From assembly GCA_022457065.1 (NCBI GenBank), contig JAJGBQ010000001.1, positions 4,030,001-4,094,000 on the forward strand: a stretch of DNA of 64,000 nucleotides. Reading direction: 5' to 3'. Both the position numbers and the translations under genes were made by a program. The notes under the pieces are model-generated. The model had not been told where the DNA came from. It saw only the letters and a list, made by a program, of their open reading frames with translations, and ran no database searches. Positions 32,175 through 43,439 of the stretch are shown in pieces (positions within the stretch are counted from its first letter, which is position 1; every line of letters starts with the position of its first letter). This DNA is from Curvularia sp. ZM96 (Eukaryota; Ascomycota; Dothideomycetes; Pleosporales; Pleosporaceae).

Positions 32175-34989
32175 CTAAAAGTCGTCTTCTTCGTCGTCTC
32201 GAGCCAAGGCCTTCTTCTCCGCCAACTCCCTAATCTTCTCGCCCAGTACCTCGCGTCCATATCGCGACGCGACCTTGCCAGCCAAATCCAGCATTTTCCC
32301 ATTGGCATCGCGCATCAAGCTTACGATTTCCAGTGCCTTCATACCGTGGTCCTCGCCCGCAAGGCACTCCAAACCAAGCAGCTGCAATAGAGCACGATCG
32401 ATAGCCACCTCGAGGGCTGCCAGCGCCGCCTTTTGAGAAGATGTAGGCCGCGTATGCAGCAGTGTCGACGACAGCTGCGAGTGCAGCGTTGAAGAGAGAA
32501 TGAACGCTTGTTCGTGCTCCTGCTGTTTGTCCTCGTTTGTCTGCGGCTTGTTCGCCTCTTCATCATCCTCTTCGTCATCGTCGACATCGCCACGTCGATT
32601 CTTCGCGCCCTTACGCTTATCAATGGCGCTGGAGAGCGGAATCTCGAAGCCGAATTCAGAAAGGTGTGGGACGGGTGCACTGGGATATTGTTCGCGGCCT
32701 TTGATGATCATGCAGTGGAATCTTGCACTGCTGGCGATGTTGTTGTTGTCTGCTGAGGGCGAAGACGCTACGCCAACGGGCCAGTATGATTCTTCTTTTC
32801 CGCCGCCAGCGCGGCGCGAGAGGAGCTTGGTGTCGAGCATGGGAACCCAGCGGGCTTGACCTGTGTTTCGCCAGCCAAGTAGCGTGAGCAGCACGCCGTC
32901 GGAGTCATAGATGTAGGGGTCGCCCTCGGCGGAGAAGAAGACAGAGGTTAGCGTGGTTCCTGGGGGGAGGGCGAGGATGTCAGAGTCCTGATAGATGATG
33001 TCGTGTTTGATGTTTTCGATTGTGTAGAGGAGCTGTGTGCTTAGGTCGTTTTGGATGGGTCCGTTGCCAATGGTGAGGATGTAGTCTCGCCAGGCGGCGC
33101 ATGTTACGGCAGGAGAGCTTTTCTGGCGATATACGCGAATGGGTAGCCCGAAGAGAGAGTAGATGCGTACGTAGTTTGTCGATGTCGTGACGCACACATA
33201 CGAATCAGACAAGGCAATGGCTGTCACAGACTCTCCTGTTGGCAGATTGGTCCGCCATTCTGTTCTCGTTGTCCACGTCTCGTGTGGTCGGTAGTAGATC
33301 ATGGCCTGGTTTCCCTCTCCAGTGCTGTTGGGTTGGCAGGCGAACAGCGTTCCTTTCTCGTTGAGACAGGCTTTATCGTAAAGAAAGATATCGGTAAAAT
33401 GGAAGTTGCGGAACGTATGTTCATCGTAGAACTTCACACTGACTGTGTGATGCTTGCCTTCTTGCTCGACAGTCTCTACATAGCCCGTCAATGAACAGCA
33501 TAGTAATCGGCGATTACCTCGCCAGGGTGTGCTGCCGGGCTGGAAAGGCTCATGAATTTGAGGACGGAAGAGGGCCGAGCTATATGCACGCCGTTTGGAT
33601 GCAGGCTCTATACCATTTGCGAGGTGCCCGTTGGAACGCTTCTTCGCTGGATTGATGGCAGGCGCGTAGCCAGCGCCGTCATCATCGACGACAAAGTCGT
33701 TCATTTCCTCGTCTTCCTCTACTTCGTCTTGGAACTCGGGGCCTAGAATATCCTCCAGTGAGTCCGGTGTCCCACTTCTTGGTCGTGGCCGTCCAGGCAG
33801 TGTCTGAACGTTTCCAGTAGTAAGCTTGGCTGGCTGAGGGACGCCAGCCCGGCCTTCTGATGGGTCGTGGAAAAAAGGTGCCGAGACGGTAGGCTTCTGA
33901 AGCAAGGGGAGGTGTTCCTCAGGGACAACATCAGTGTGGATGAAGAGCTCGCCGTCGTTGTTGGTGTATGAGAGTATGTTTTCTGTGGGGTGCCATGCCA
34001 TGGCCAGAATGGTTGCCTTGACATGGTCAAATTTGTGTAGCAGCTTTTGAGTTTTGGTATCCCAGAGGCAGAGACTGAGGTCGCTGGACGTGGTTGCTAG
34101 CAAAGCGCCATTAGGTGACCATGCCGCAGCTGTGATATCTGCAGAGTGGCCTGTCTTGAACACTCGTTGTCTCTCCCAGTCGCTTGCTGACATGACCTGT
34201 ATCTGGCGCATGGCAGTCGGTGTAGCAAATGCCCGTCCATCAGGATGCCAGAGCACCCTTGAACTGGATTCGGAATCTGTTTCCAGACTCTTGATCATGC
34301 CCTCTATCCGTTTGACCATCTCAGGTTGCTCTCCATCCAAGTTGTACATGTAGACTTGGCCATCAGTACAGGATACAGCGAGCTGAGTTCCAGTCTTGTC
34401 GAAGGATACGTGCTTCACGGCTCGGGGTTGGTCGCGTAGGGTTCGCATGGATTTGTCCTTTACGCTCACGATGTTCACAACAAGCTCACTGTCTATGTTA
34501 GTATCGCATGCTGGTGCTAGAGGGCCGTAGACTTACTCGCTCGCAACGGCAATCCAGTTCCCATCCGGAGTGATGGCTACGTCTCGCACAGGCAATGTGG
34601 TTCGGAAGAGTATCTCTTCAAATTTTCCATTATCGAGCGAAAACCTGCTCACTGTCCCGTCTTCAGAGCCGGTAATGAAGAAGCCATTCTGCGCTGAGTA
34701 TTAGTATCTTGTCCCCAATTTCGCTTTGCGAGGGTACCTACGCCGGCAACAACGGCTGTATTGTTCTCCTGACATTCGTCTACAGTGGCAGGCTCGTCGT
34801 CAGACCCTGTAGTGAAGACACGACAGTAGTTGTCGACTCCGGCGGTGACGAGTTTCTTGCCATTGGGCGTGTACGCAAGATAAGTTGCACCAGGGGCATC
34901 TAGGATCCAGTTTAGCAAATATAGCGCTGGGAGAGTATCAGAATATACATACGAGCCTGCCGAGCACGTAACCGCTGAATTGAAGACAT
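32175..34989 (-). CDS. CTF4: Replisome adaptor Ctf4/Mcl1/SepB (WDHD1/AND-1 family)
   Basis: Trimeric hub that links the CMG helicase to DNA polymerase alpha-primase and is needed for sister-chromatid cohesion. Exons on the minus strand: 34953-34989, 34742-34899, 34537-34688, 32175-34488, giving 886 aa. The N-terminal half holds WD40 repeats (TYLAYTPNGKKLVT, NGFFITGSEDGTV, VKHVSFDKTGTQLAVS, ITAAAWSPNGALLATTSSD, ILAMAWHPTENILSYTN). An acidic linker follows (FQDEVEEDEEMNDFVV). The conserved middle propeller comes next (FHFTDIFLYDKACLNEKGTLFACQ and ITIGNGP-like segments), then a helical C-terminus ending in acidic residues. I chose the start at 34989 because splicing from it joins MSSIQRLRARQA to HAPGATYLAYTP, the expected family N-terminus. 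An upstream ATG at 35065 leads to a frame that does not splice correctly. Confidence 0.92.
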
Positions 34990-35663
34990 TGTTGTAGAAA
35001 ATTGCAGGTTGCTGTTCAAGGTGCAACGCGCCCGTCAAGTGGACGCGACCGCGTAAAGTGGACATGGTTAGCGCGATTTGGACAAGCGTCTCCGCCGCTC
35101 TCTTCATCGACAGCGCCCCTCTCCACCCCACCCATCTACATCGTATTGCAGCTAACGGTCTGGTGGCCGTCACGTTGCACCTGTATTCCACATAGACACC
35201 ATATGTTGCACCTATATTCCACGCCAATCCCAGGCTTGTTCTGCTGCTTATCCATGGCCCTTCGCCACTCGATACGACTCCTTTGTAGGGCTGCTTGTCC
35301 AGGATACTCAGGGCCGGTCGGCCAGTCTGCCTCTGTCGAGGCTGAACGTGTTTTCATCCAACATTTTCATCCTTCTGTCGATGCTCTAGGGTTGACTCTG
35401 AACCTCCTCACACACTCTGGATCCATAGTCTAGCCTTTGCGCGGTTTCTGACGGCTGAAAATATGCCCTTGTCTCCGTTCACCGCATGCGAGCAGCGCTA
35501 AGGATGCACCCCATAGTACGCAGCTTGTCCCGCAATCTGATTAGTCACAATCAGCCGCTTGACTCGGCATGTGACAAGTGACTCGACAAAAAAAGTTGTT
35601 GAACTCCATAACCTCCATCTTTACATTGTTTCTGAAAAATTTGTTGGCGCAAATTGAATCACT
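34990..35663. promoter_or_regulatory. Divergent promoter region of Ctf4 and the MFS transporter
   Basis: 674 bp between the two start codons. It holds a short direct repeat of the type GTTGCACCT(G/A)TATTCCAC around 35174-35222, two copies about 40 bp apart, which is the only unusual structure. Confidence 0.45.
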
Positions 35664-37255
35664 ATGGTGCTCACTGACGAAGAGCAGCCTCTGCTCAGGA
35701 TTCTTTCGCATGATTATGAGAGCATCCAACAAGAAGGCCACGAGGAGCAGTATGGAGAGAATGCTCTTGAGTTTGAGCCTCTGGACCCTGAAAACCCCAG
35801 GAACTGGTCTTGGGGTTACAAGTGGGCCAATGTTTTGTTGCTTGCCTTTATGGCTTTTACAGTGTAGGCTCAACATCCTACATTTCTGAGCAAGCATAAT
35901 CGACGCTGACTTCTCTCGCAGCACATTTACATGCATTGGTGTCGTGCCTTTAGCTACCATAATCGTGGAAGATCTTGACGGGAAGCATAGCAGTTCGACC
36001 AACAGCGCACTACTTGTTACCATATGGGAACTTGGTGAAGCTGCTGGGCCCTTGCTGATTGCACCCTTATCCGAATTACTTGGGCGGTCTCCTGTCTTCC
36101 ATGTTTGCAACATGGGATTTATTGCTGCTACCATCGTAGCAATCTACAGCCCAAGCAGCACAATCTTCATTGCTGCTAGGATGCTTACAGGGCTTTGCGT
36201 GGCTTCTAACGTACTTAATCCTGCAATCATTGGGGATATCTTCGAGGACGACCAACGCGGCTCGCCTATGTCTCTGATCATGCTCGCCCCGCTCATCGGA
36301 GGGGCTGTGGGACCGGCCAGCTCTGGGGCGATTGCCCAGACAATGGGATGGCGACGTATCTTGGTTATTGCTGCCGGGCTCGCCATTCTATGCGAGCTAC
36401 TCTTCCTAATTTACTTCAGAGAAACATACAAGTCGGCTATTCTGAGAAAAAGAGCAACAAAGCTTGGTCACGGAGTCGACAAAACTACAGAGCCTAGAAC
36501 GGCGCATAGAAATGCTGCAAAACTCTGGCACTCAATGACCCGTCCGTTTGCAGTCCTCTTTGGGTCGAGCGTGCTTTTACTTCTCTCACTGTTTGCTTCG
36601 GTGGCATTCAGCTTCTTCTACGTTGTAAGCGTGTCGCTGCCCGTCATTCTAATGGAGGTGTACGACTTCGAGCTTGCCATGACCGGGACTGCCTACATAT
36701 CCTTCAGTATGTGGTCTGTTTTTGTGTGTTGATTCTACAGTGGCTAACAAACAACTAGGCATCGGATCTTTCTGCAGTGTCTTAATCTGCAATTTCACTC
36801 TTGACAGAATTTATGTGAAGCTCCGTGGACCTGATGGCCAGAAAGGAAAACCAGAATATCGCCTGCCGCTTTCCATCTTCGGGGCCATCGTCTTGCCTTT
36901 CACCGTGACAGCCTATGGTTGGATTGCGCAATACCAGCTTCCCGTACTACTGCTCCTTGGATCTGTTGTGTGCATGGGTGCTACCTTGCTGCTCACTGTC
37001 ATACCACTATCCAATTATGTTGTTGATGCTTTTGGCATGTACTCAGCCTCGGCACTCACTGGTGTCATTGTTACCAGATGCCTCATGGGAACCTTTCTGC
37101 CTTTGACAACTATCCCACTGGCCGAGCACTTGGGCTACGGGCTGGGCTTCAGCTGCTTGGGCGCATTGAGCTTGGTTTTAGCAATCATACCAATCTGCGT
37201 ATTCAGATACGGAGAGAAATGGCGGCAACGCTCCGAGTTCACGCAGGACCTTTAA
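35664..37255 (+). CDS. Major facilitator superfamily transporter (DHA1-like)
   Basis: Exons: 35664-35863, 35922-36706, 36759-37255, giving 493 aa. The cytosolic N-terminus carries the fungal DHA1-type lead-in PENPRNWSWGYKWAN before the first helix. Twelve hydrophobic segments can be traced. The loop between helices 2 and 3 has SELLGRSPVFH, a form of the MFS signature. RMLTGLCVAS and the helix-5 motif LAPLIGGAVGPASSG match drug:H+ antiporters. The second half has a large central loop (residues about 240-290) and LPLSIFGAIVLPFTVTAYGW. The family exports drugs, polyamines or secondary metabolites by proton antiport. The substrate here is unknown, and no biosynthetic genes are nearby. Confidence 0.87.
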
Positions 37256-37465
37256 TGATTTAGCTCAATTAGACATATAGAAAAATCCCTATATGCCTCG
37301 TTATAGGTGTCGAAATGTTTACTTGTTGTTCAATAAGACTTGACTTTGTGGTTTAGCCCATGTATTGGTCCGTGCACCGAGCTGTGATATCCATCCCATA
37401 TACCTGCTACTGTCCGCTCGACCAGAGTTGCATCATCGACCCTGCGGCCCCGACACTCCAGCGCC

Positions 37466-38289
37466 ATGAAGACATCGCTCGCCAGCTTGGCCTCGCTCGC
37501 GACGCTTACGAGCGCTGCTCGTCTGCTCCTCCAAATTCCCAACACGGCCCTCGTAAACCCCGCCACCCTGGCCTCTACCACGCACGCAACGCTACAGTCC
37601 TCAGGCCCGCCCCTCGATGCTTACCTCACACGCGCCAACACGTTCAACTTCAACAACGTGAGCGTAGGGAGCTACCTCGCTACAGTGCACTGCCGCGACT
37701 ATGCCTTTGAGCCCTTGAGGATCGATGTTACCTTGGAAGAGGCTGTAGAGGGCAGCGGAGAGAAGAAGGAGGTCATCAGGGCCTGGCAAACCTTCCTGGG
37801 CAACGAATGGGACAACAAGGGCGAGAGCCGTGGTGAGGGCGGGAATGGGCTTGTCATTGAGGCAAGACCAGTGGGCTCAAAATACTTTTATCAAGAAAGA
37901 CAAGGCTGTGAGTCCTGCACACAAGGATTCTGAGGCACAGGTCGCTAACACGCAAACAGTCTCGCCGTTGTCGTTCCTGAAGAACCCTATGATTCTTATG
38001 GCTGTTGTCTCCATGGGTCTTATCTTTGGCATGCCCAAGTTGATGGAAAATAGTAAGCCACAAGCACGGCTACGAGCAGACACAATAGAGTACTGACGAA
38101 TATCTAGTGGATCCTGAAATGAAGGAGGAATTCGAGGAAATGCAAAAGAACGGTGTCTTGGGCTCTGGGTCGACCAACACCGCCCAGCAGATACAAAACT
38201 TTGACCTTGCTTCGTGGATGGCTGGCAAGTCTGATTCAGGGAGCACAAGCGCAAACACGCAAAGTTCCGGGCAAGCGAAGAAACGATAA
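37466..38289 (+). CDS. EMC7: ER membrane protein complex subunit 7 (EMC7/Sop4)
   Basis: Luminal-side subunit of the ER membrane protein complex, which inserts membrane proteins with weakly hydrophobic helices. Exons: 37466-37907, 37960-38052, 38108-38289, giving 238 aa. The N-terminal MKTSLASLASLATLTSAARL is a signal peptide. A beta-sandwich domain (DUF2012) follows, with GSYLATVHCRDYAFEPLRID. Splicing creates the conserved FSPLSFLKNPMILMAVVSMG membrane segment and then MPKLMENMDPEMKEEFEEMQK, the family's C-terminal signature. The tail is Ser/Thr/Gln-rich. It starts 210 bp after the MFS gene on the same strand; no functional link is implied. Confidence 0.92.
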
Positions 38290-38891
38290 ATGACAATTTG
38301 CACGAAGCGCACTTGGCTCTAGTTAGCAGCCATTCGCTCATCCTTTGGAGGCAGTTTGGTACGTTAATCATAGTATGAGCAGATAATGTACCCTACAAAA
38401 AAGCTCCATATCCTACTGCACTATGAAGATCAGTCCTTTCTTTTTAGAAGACTGCCAAGTCGACGTGTTATCAATCTAGCGCTTTGGCGATCTTTTAACA
38501 ATATCCTCTTCCGGCACAGAGGCTCTTGGTACCAAACGCCAAGACGAAAGTCTGTCTAGCTGGTCTGCATGGAGCTACACAAGACCAACCTATCCATGGA
38601 TAAAAGATGCATTGTTCACACGGCATTGACCCATTCATGCCAATCCGAGCGATGCTTTTTGCACCCCGCGGCTTACCTATACCTAGCGTCTGCTTATTCA
38701 CCCTCTCAACTCTACGCCCAACCAATCAGATACGCGAAGACATCAATAGGGGCAAGCCACCATCGTTGTGCTCTAACAGCGGATCGTCGAAACAAGCGAG
38801 GCTGGCCCGCTTATATTATCTCTGGTAGCCATGTAGCCTACCTGTCGCTGTGGTTGTGCAGCTCTCACTATTTACTGTTGTGAGTGAAATC
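38290..38891. other. Intergenic region between EMC7 and LtrA-like genes
   Basis: 602 bp. A CCAATCA box lies near 38720, about 170 bp before the next start codon. No gene is supportable. Confidence 0.45.
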
Positions 38892-41109
38892 ATGGCAGAC
38901 ACTCCACATACATTGGTGGCTGGCAGCGACACACCAGCAAGCGCTACTTCAGGAACAGCACATGGACCTCACCATGGCCATCACCATCCGCATATAGGTC
39001 ACCATACTGGAAAGAGGCTAAGGCAGATTCTCAGGCCAGATGGAAGAAAAGTGCACATTGCGAGTTCGCCTGACGAGGCCAACATCTTGAGGCGGAAGCT
39101 GAGCACTGCGAACGAAAAAGAAGATTTCGATCTAGTTATTCATGGGTCACCTGAACATGTAAGCTCTCCTACGTCGAGAAAGAGAGTGAGCCTGCACCAG
39201 AAATGTTAACGGGCGCGGTCACAGATCGAAGCACTGCGGCACACGCATGCCTACCATGAAGACCGGCACAAGCAACTCAAAGAAGAGCATGGAGAACTTG
39301 CCCTAGAATTCGAGCGCGTCATCCGCGAACTGGACGCTCTATCTAACGAACTTCACATGATCAGTGAGCACGCCGTGCAACTCGACGCAAGCTTCTCCAA
39401 GTACGGGTATTCTGCCCATCTACGCACCAAGGAAGATTCTGGAGGCCCAGGCTCGCTGCACTCGTCTGATGAATCGGTATTTGAGAAGGATGCCTGGCGT
39501 GCTGAGCGGAAGCTCGGTGCATCGATGCGGTTCTACCAAAGACCGATTGTTAGGCAGTATTTCCACAAGGGATTGCTCTGGCGAGCAAAGGAAGCGCAGG
39601 AAGTGGCGTCGTATGAGCTTTTCATTGATCTCTTCTACGTAGGCATTATTGCCATAACGGGTGATTCTGCAGCTGAGCATCCGACTGGAGAGTCTCTTCT
39701 AAGATTCGCCATCACCTATATCATGGTAAACGAATCCCGTACCTAAATCTAATATTCAAAACACACTAACGATCCTCCCCAGGGCTGGAAGTTTTGGTCA
39801 GACATCGGCGTATTAGTCTCCTCGTTCGACTCGGATGACGTTCTGCGTCGCTGCTCTGTCCTCTTCGTCCTAACCTGCCTCCTTGGCTTCACAACTAACA
39901 TGGCCTCCGCCTTCGAGAACACGTACACGCCCCTCGTGGCATTCTACCTTGCCGCGCGGCTCTTCATGACGCTCAGCATGTGCTGGTACGCGTGGGTCAT
40001 CCCCATGATCCGCGGCAGCATGATCGGTAACAGCGTCATCTCGCTCATCCCTTTCGCGCTCTGGATCGGTAGCATCCACGTTGAAGAGCCCGCTCGCCAG
40101 GGCCTCATCTGGGTCGCCATTATCTTTGACCTCTTCGGCAGCTTCTTGATGATGCTGATCCAGCGGCATAATAGCCCTGTCGCAAAGTACCTTCCCACCC
40201 GCATCAAGGAGAGTCTGGAATTCTTCCCTGGAACAAACATCGAGCATAGAATCGAGCGTACCAACGCCTTCGTCACACTAGTCTTTGGCTCCTGCGTTCT
40301 GGGTCTGCTGTACCAGAGTAATGTTGAGATGGGGATAAACGCTTTCTTCGGTAAAGCCGTGCTAGGACTTATACAAGCATTTGTGTTTAACTGGATTTAC
40401 TTTGAAATCGACTCGTTTAATCTGCACACGCATGCCATTCGACGGCATGTTTTTTCTGGTTCGTCTTTTCCCCTTCTCCCCCTCTGCTGGAATGCAAAAG
40501 CTAACGCTTTAAAAAAAAACAGCAATGATATGGATATCCATCCACCTCCCCTTCACCATGTCTTTTGTCCTCAGCGCCTCATCGCTCGGGCTCCTCGTCC
40601 GCGCACACGACACGCATTCCGCCCCTGTATCTTCTCTCTATCCGACCTTCATCTCTAGATCAGAAGAACACATCCATGACGGCTTGCAATGGTTCTACTG
40701 CGCCGGTCTTGCACTCTCCCTCTTTTGTCTCGCCGTAATTTCAAAAACGCATGAGCATCGCAAGATCCCGCATCAGCGCCTCAGCAAAGACTTGCGTCTG
40801 GGCTACCGTGTCGCTGTCTCAGTGGCGATTCTCGTGCTGCCAAAAGCGCATCTGGATAGTTTAAGCCTGGTTTCGACAACGACGGGGTTGGTGGTAAGTG
40901 TGCTAGTAGTTGAGCTGCTGGGGGTGGGGTGCTGGGGCGAGAACGTGCTATGGGAAAGGGGCTGTAAGAGGAACAACGCGACGTATAGTGCGCGGTGTGC
41001 GGTTAAGAGGGAGGAGCTGGAAAAGAGTGTCAAGGAGGGGACGGTGCTTAATGTGGAGGAGATTGCGGCAAGGGAGGGTGGCGAGAAGGGCAGTGTGGGG
41101 GCGGTTTAA
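38892..41109 (+). CDS. Low-temperature-requirement A (LtrA)-like membrane protein
   Basis: Exons: 38892-39158, 39225-39725, 39783-40458, 40523-41109, giving 676 aa. The cytosolic N-terminus is His-rich (HGPHHGHHHPHIGHH), then predicted coiled coil (RHKQLKEEHGELALEFERVIRELDA, split here as RHKQLKEEHGEL and FERVIRELDA). The LtrA membrane domain begins EVASYELFIDLFYVGIIAI and continues with about ten hydrophobic helices, including AARLFMTLSMCWYAWVIPM and GSCVLGLLYQSN. Bacterial LtrA was named from a Listeria mutant that fails to grow in the cold; its molecular role is unclear. Fungal members are mostly unstudied. The His-rich head suggests metal binding, but that is only inference. The last membrane part is split by an intron whose acceptor follows a run of nine A. 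Confidence 0.87.
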
Positions 41110-41490
41110 GTGGAAGATGGGAAGTCTTGGTTCTTTATGATGTGTTCACACATGACGAAAGGTAAAAAAGTCGACAGCTATGCAAGTTACCTTCACCTCA
41201 CAGGGCTTGGCATGCAAGGAACTAACTATTTTAATATTAGAGCTAAAATGCTGTGTTCAAAAACTCTACCCCATACCCTCCTACCTTCCTCTTACAACCC
41301 ACTCCATTTCAACTCCCAGCCTATTTCAATCCCAGCTGCGCGACAACTATCACACACGACCGTCTTGACTAACTAAAATACTCCTCCAGCTTGGCTCATA
41401 CCAAGGTACGCTAACACAACACACAAAAGACTTTTTCTGGACCCCCCATATCCCCACGCAACTGGGATTGGTCTAACGCTCCTAGATTTT
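41110..41490. other. Intergenic region with a CT-rich part
   Basis: Mostly 3' DNA of the LtrA-like gene. A pyrimidine-rich stretch at 41265-41350 has TTTCAACYC/TTTCAATCC motifs faintly like the minisatellite unit at 7012. A short plus-strand frame (41539-41649) downstream is treated under findings. Confidence 0.35.
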
Positions 41491-42339
41491 CTATTCACTC
41501 TTGAACCCAAAATCCAATCTAAGCTCTTTCTCACAACCATGAGTACACCAAACTTTTTTGTGAATTCCCCAGAGATTCGACAACGCATTTTTGAGTTGTT
41601 CATGCCTGTAATGGCGGACTGTGAGTCTCACGAGCTCCACCTTATGTAGGTGGTGAACAGGAGGAAACCACTGCATCACGGAGATGGCTGAAGCTGTGCG
41701 TGGGTTTGGCATGTGTGTCTTAGAAGGATCTTCAGACGCCGTCATAAAGCGACGTGACCATGGCTTAAGCCCCTTCTTATACTCGGCCATTGCCGTAGGA
41801 CAGAACATCAACTCAAAGTTGTAATAAAATAGATCGGGTATGTCTTCTGCAATGGTTTGCTTGGCGTTTGGAATGGGGCGAGAATTATAGTCTCGTCGGA
41901 GAAGAATATGTTGTAGAACCGTCTTAGCTTGCGTAGCAAGCTTATGTTGCGATTCAGAGTCTTTACGGTTCTCTTCGGCTGGCTTTGCGATATTTGCTTC
42001 AAAGTATGCGTGCGTAAAGCACCATACCCGTGCTGGGTGTTCTGTCGGAAGCGTAAAAGGGTTTCTTTGCGTAAGGAAATCCTCATGTTCTTCATAAGAC
42101 AATGTGCGCGAGGTACTTCGAAAATGTCTACCAGCCTCAGCCTCCAGCTCTGGTTTTGATATTACTTTTAGGTATGAGGAGTAGTCGGAGAACCCTTTTG
42201 GCGCCGGGCTGCCTGAGAAGAGCCAGACAACTGACGCTTCTAGGTACTCGACAGCAGCCCGATAGGTGTTGGCGTTACGCATACATGTTCGCTCCCCCTC
42301 ACAAGAACCCAATTTGTAGTGCCTTTCAAGATTCGCCAT
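41491..42339 (-). CDS. Orphan protein beginning with a decayed zinc-finger module
   Basis: Single minus-strand frame of 282 aa. I do not recognise the main body, which has segments such as FYYNFELMFCPTAMAEYKKGL and VHHLHKVELVRLTVRHYRH. The first residues, MANLERHYKLGSC, match the second finger of the broken GIY-YIG gene (QMANLERHRTSGVC) in protein and in DNA. The similarity continues upstream of the ATG in the same frame as KVSSQ (there KVFSQ), but the two zinc-binding Cys are missing, replaced by Ser. The gene may therefore be the 3' part of a longer, decayed member of that family or a chance fusion. A short antisense frame at 41539 competes weakly. Coding status is uncertain. Confidence 0.5.
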   Translation of the reverse strand: MANLERHYKLGSCEGERTCMRNANTYRAAVEYLEASVVWLFSGSPAPKGFSDYSSYLKVISKPELEAEAGRHFRSTSRTLSYEEHEDFLTQRNPFTLPTEHPARVWCFTHAYFEANIAKPAEENRKDSESQHKLATQAKTVLQHILLRRDYNSRPIPNAKQTIAEDIPDLFYYNFELMFCPTAMAEYKKGLKPWSRRFMTASEDPSKTHMPNPRTASAISVMQWFPPVHHLHKVELVRLTVRHYRHEQLKNALSNLWGIHKKVWCTHGCEKELRLDFGFKSE

Positions 42340-43439
42340 CTGCGAAGATACCTTGCTGCTGGTAAGAGATGTATGCCTTGACAGAGTGTCATTGAGCGTT
42401 CGGTATCAAAGTTTGTCTCGATTGTGATGATTTGTAAATTCATGAAACAGAATGTTCCGTAAATGACTGTGGCTGTCTCAACGCTGCGGTGTGTTGAGGT
42501 TGTTAAGCGAAAGTGTAGTTGTTCTTCAAAGAGATGGAGTGAACCTGTACGGTTTGCTGGGGGAGCTGAGTAAAACTAGACTATCCCTGATGCGGAATCC
42601 TGTTGAGCACTATGCAGTGACTTCCAACACTGCTGAGGTAAAGGCAAGTTACTACGCAATATTTGACGCAGCTTGTACAAGCTCGTAGTAATAATAGAGT
42701 AGCTACACGATCAATTCTGACAGTCCAAGGCCCATACATCAGACGATATGCATACACATACACACTGCTATGGCGTCAGGCATGGACCGTCGGGGTGGCC
42801 TCATATAAAGCGGCAGTTTGCCAGTTCTTGGGCGGCACAGCTGCTGAGGTGAAGAACATTCTCCTTCCAGGCGGCTGATATGACGTTAATATGACCTCGC
42901 AGCCTTCATTGCACGCACACAAAAGCATGTCAAACGAGCCCCTTCTAGCCATTGCCCAATTGCACACGCTTCAGTGTTTGCTGGCCTAGCCCAAACGGGC
43001 CTGGGCGCGTCGTGGAGTGAAAGCCAACACGTAAAAGCCGACGCCTCGTGCCTTCCTCGAAGACGCGGTCACCTCAACTGTTTTGGAAGCTTCTATCGCC
43101 GTCACCTCGCTTCCTGCTCTTCGACACCAACTCATCCTGCTCCTCCTTCTCGCTTTGCTACTGCAGCCCTTTCCTTATTTTCTCACTCTCTACCACCCAA
43201 TTTATCTGTATGTGACCTGTTTCTTCGTCCCTTCTACATCTGCCTTGGTCATATACAACACCACCCGAGTCTCGAGCGGCATCTGTCCTGCATCTTATCT
43301 GCACATTCGACCCATAGCCCCAGATTCGATCCCAGCCGCCTTTGGGACCGCAGTGTTCTCGCCATACAACCCACAGACTTCCCGAACTTCCCTGATCTAT
43401 ACCATCTACCCATCTACTTCACACTCAAGCTCGTCTATT
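42340..43439. other. Intergenic region and long pyrimidine-rich leader of the PUF gene
   Basis: Upstream of the orphan gene the minus strand still carries zinc-finger-like sequence to about 42385. The last 350 bp before 43440 is strongly CT-rich and open in frame with the PUF start, but it has no ATG, so it is read as 5' leader. Confidence 0.45.

Noticed and set aside
32500..32859. Plus-strand frames opposite the Ctf4 C-terminus (Cys/Ser-rich and Leu-rich)
   Set aside because: They are antisense shadows of the acidic and helical coding sequence of Ctf4.
35002..35433. Plus-strand 143-codon frame upstream of the MFS gene
   Set aside because: It overlaps the first exon of Ctf4 on the other strand, has unlikely composition and no family similarity, and lacks splice support.
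43083..43439. In-phase hydrophobic extension upstream of the PUF start
   Set aside because: It has no ATG and comes from pyrimidine-rich leader DNA; the PUF protein is cytosolic and needs no membrane segment.
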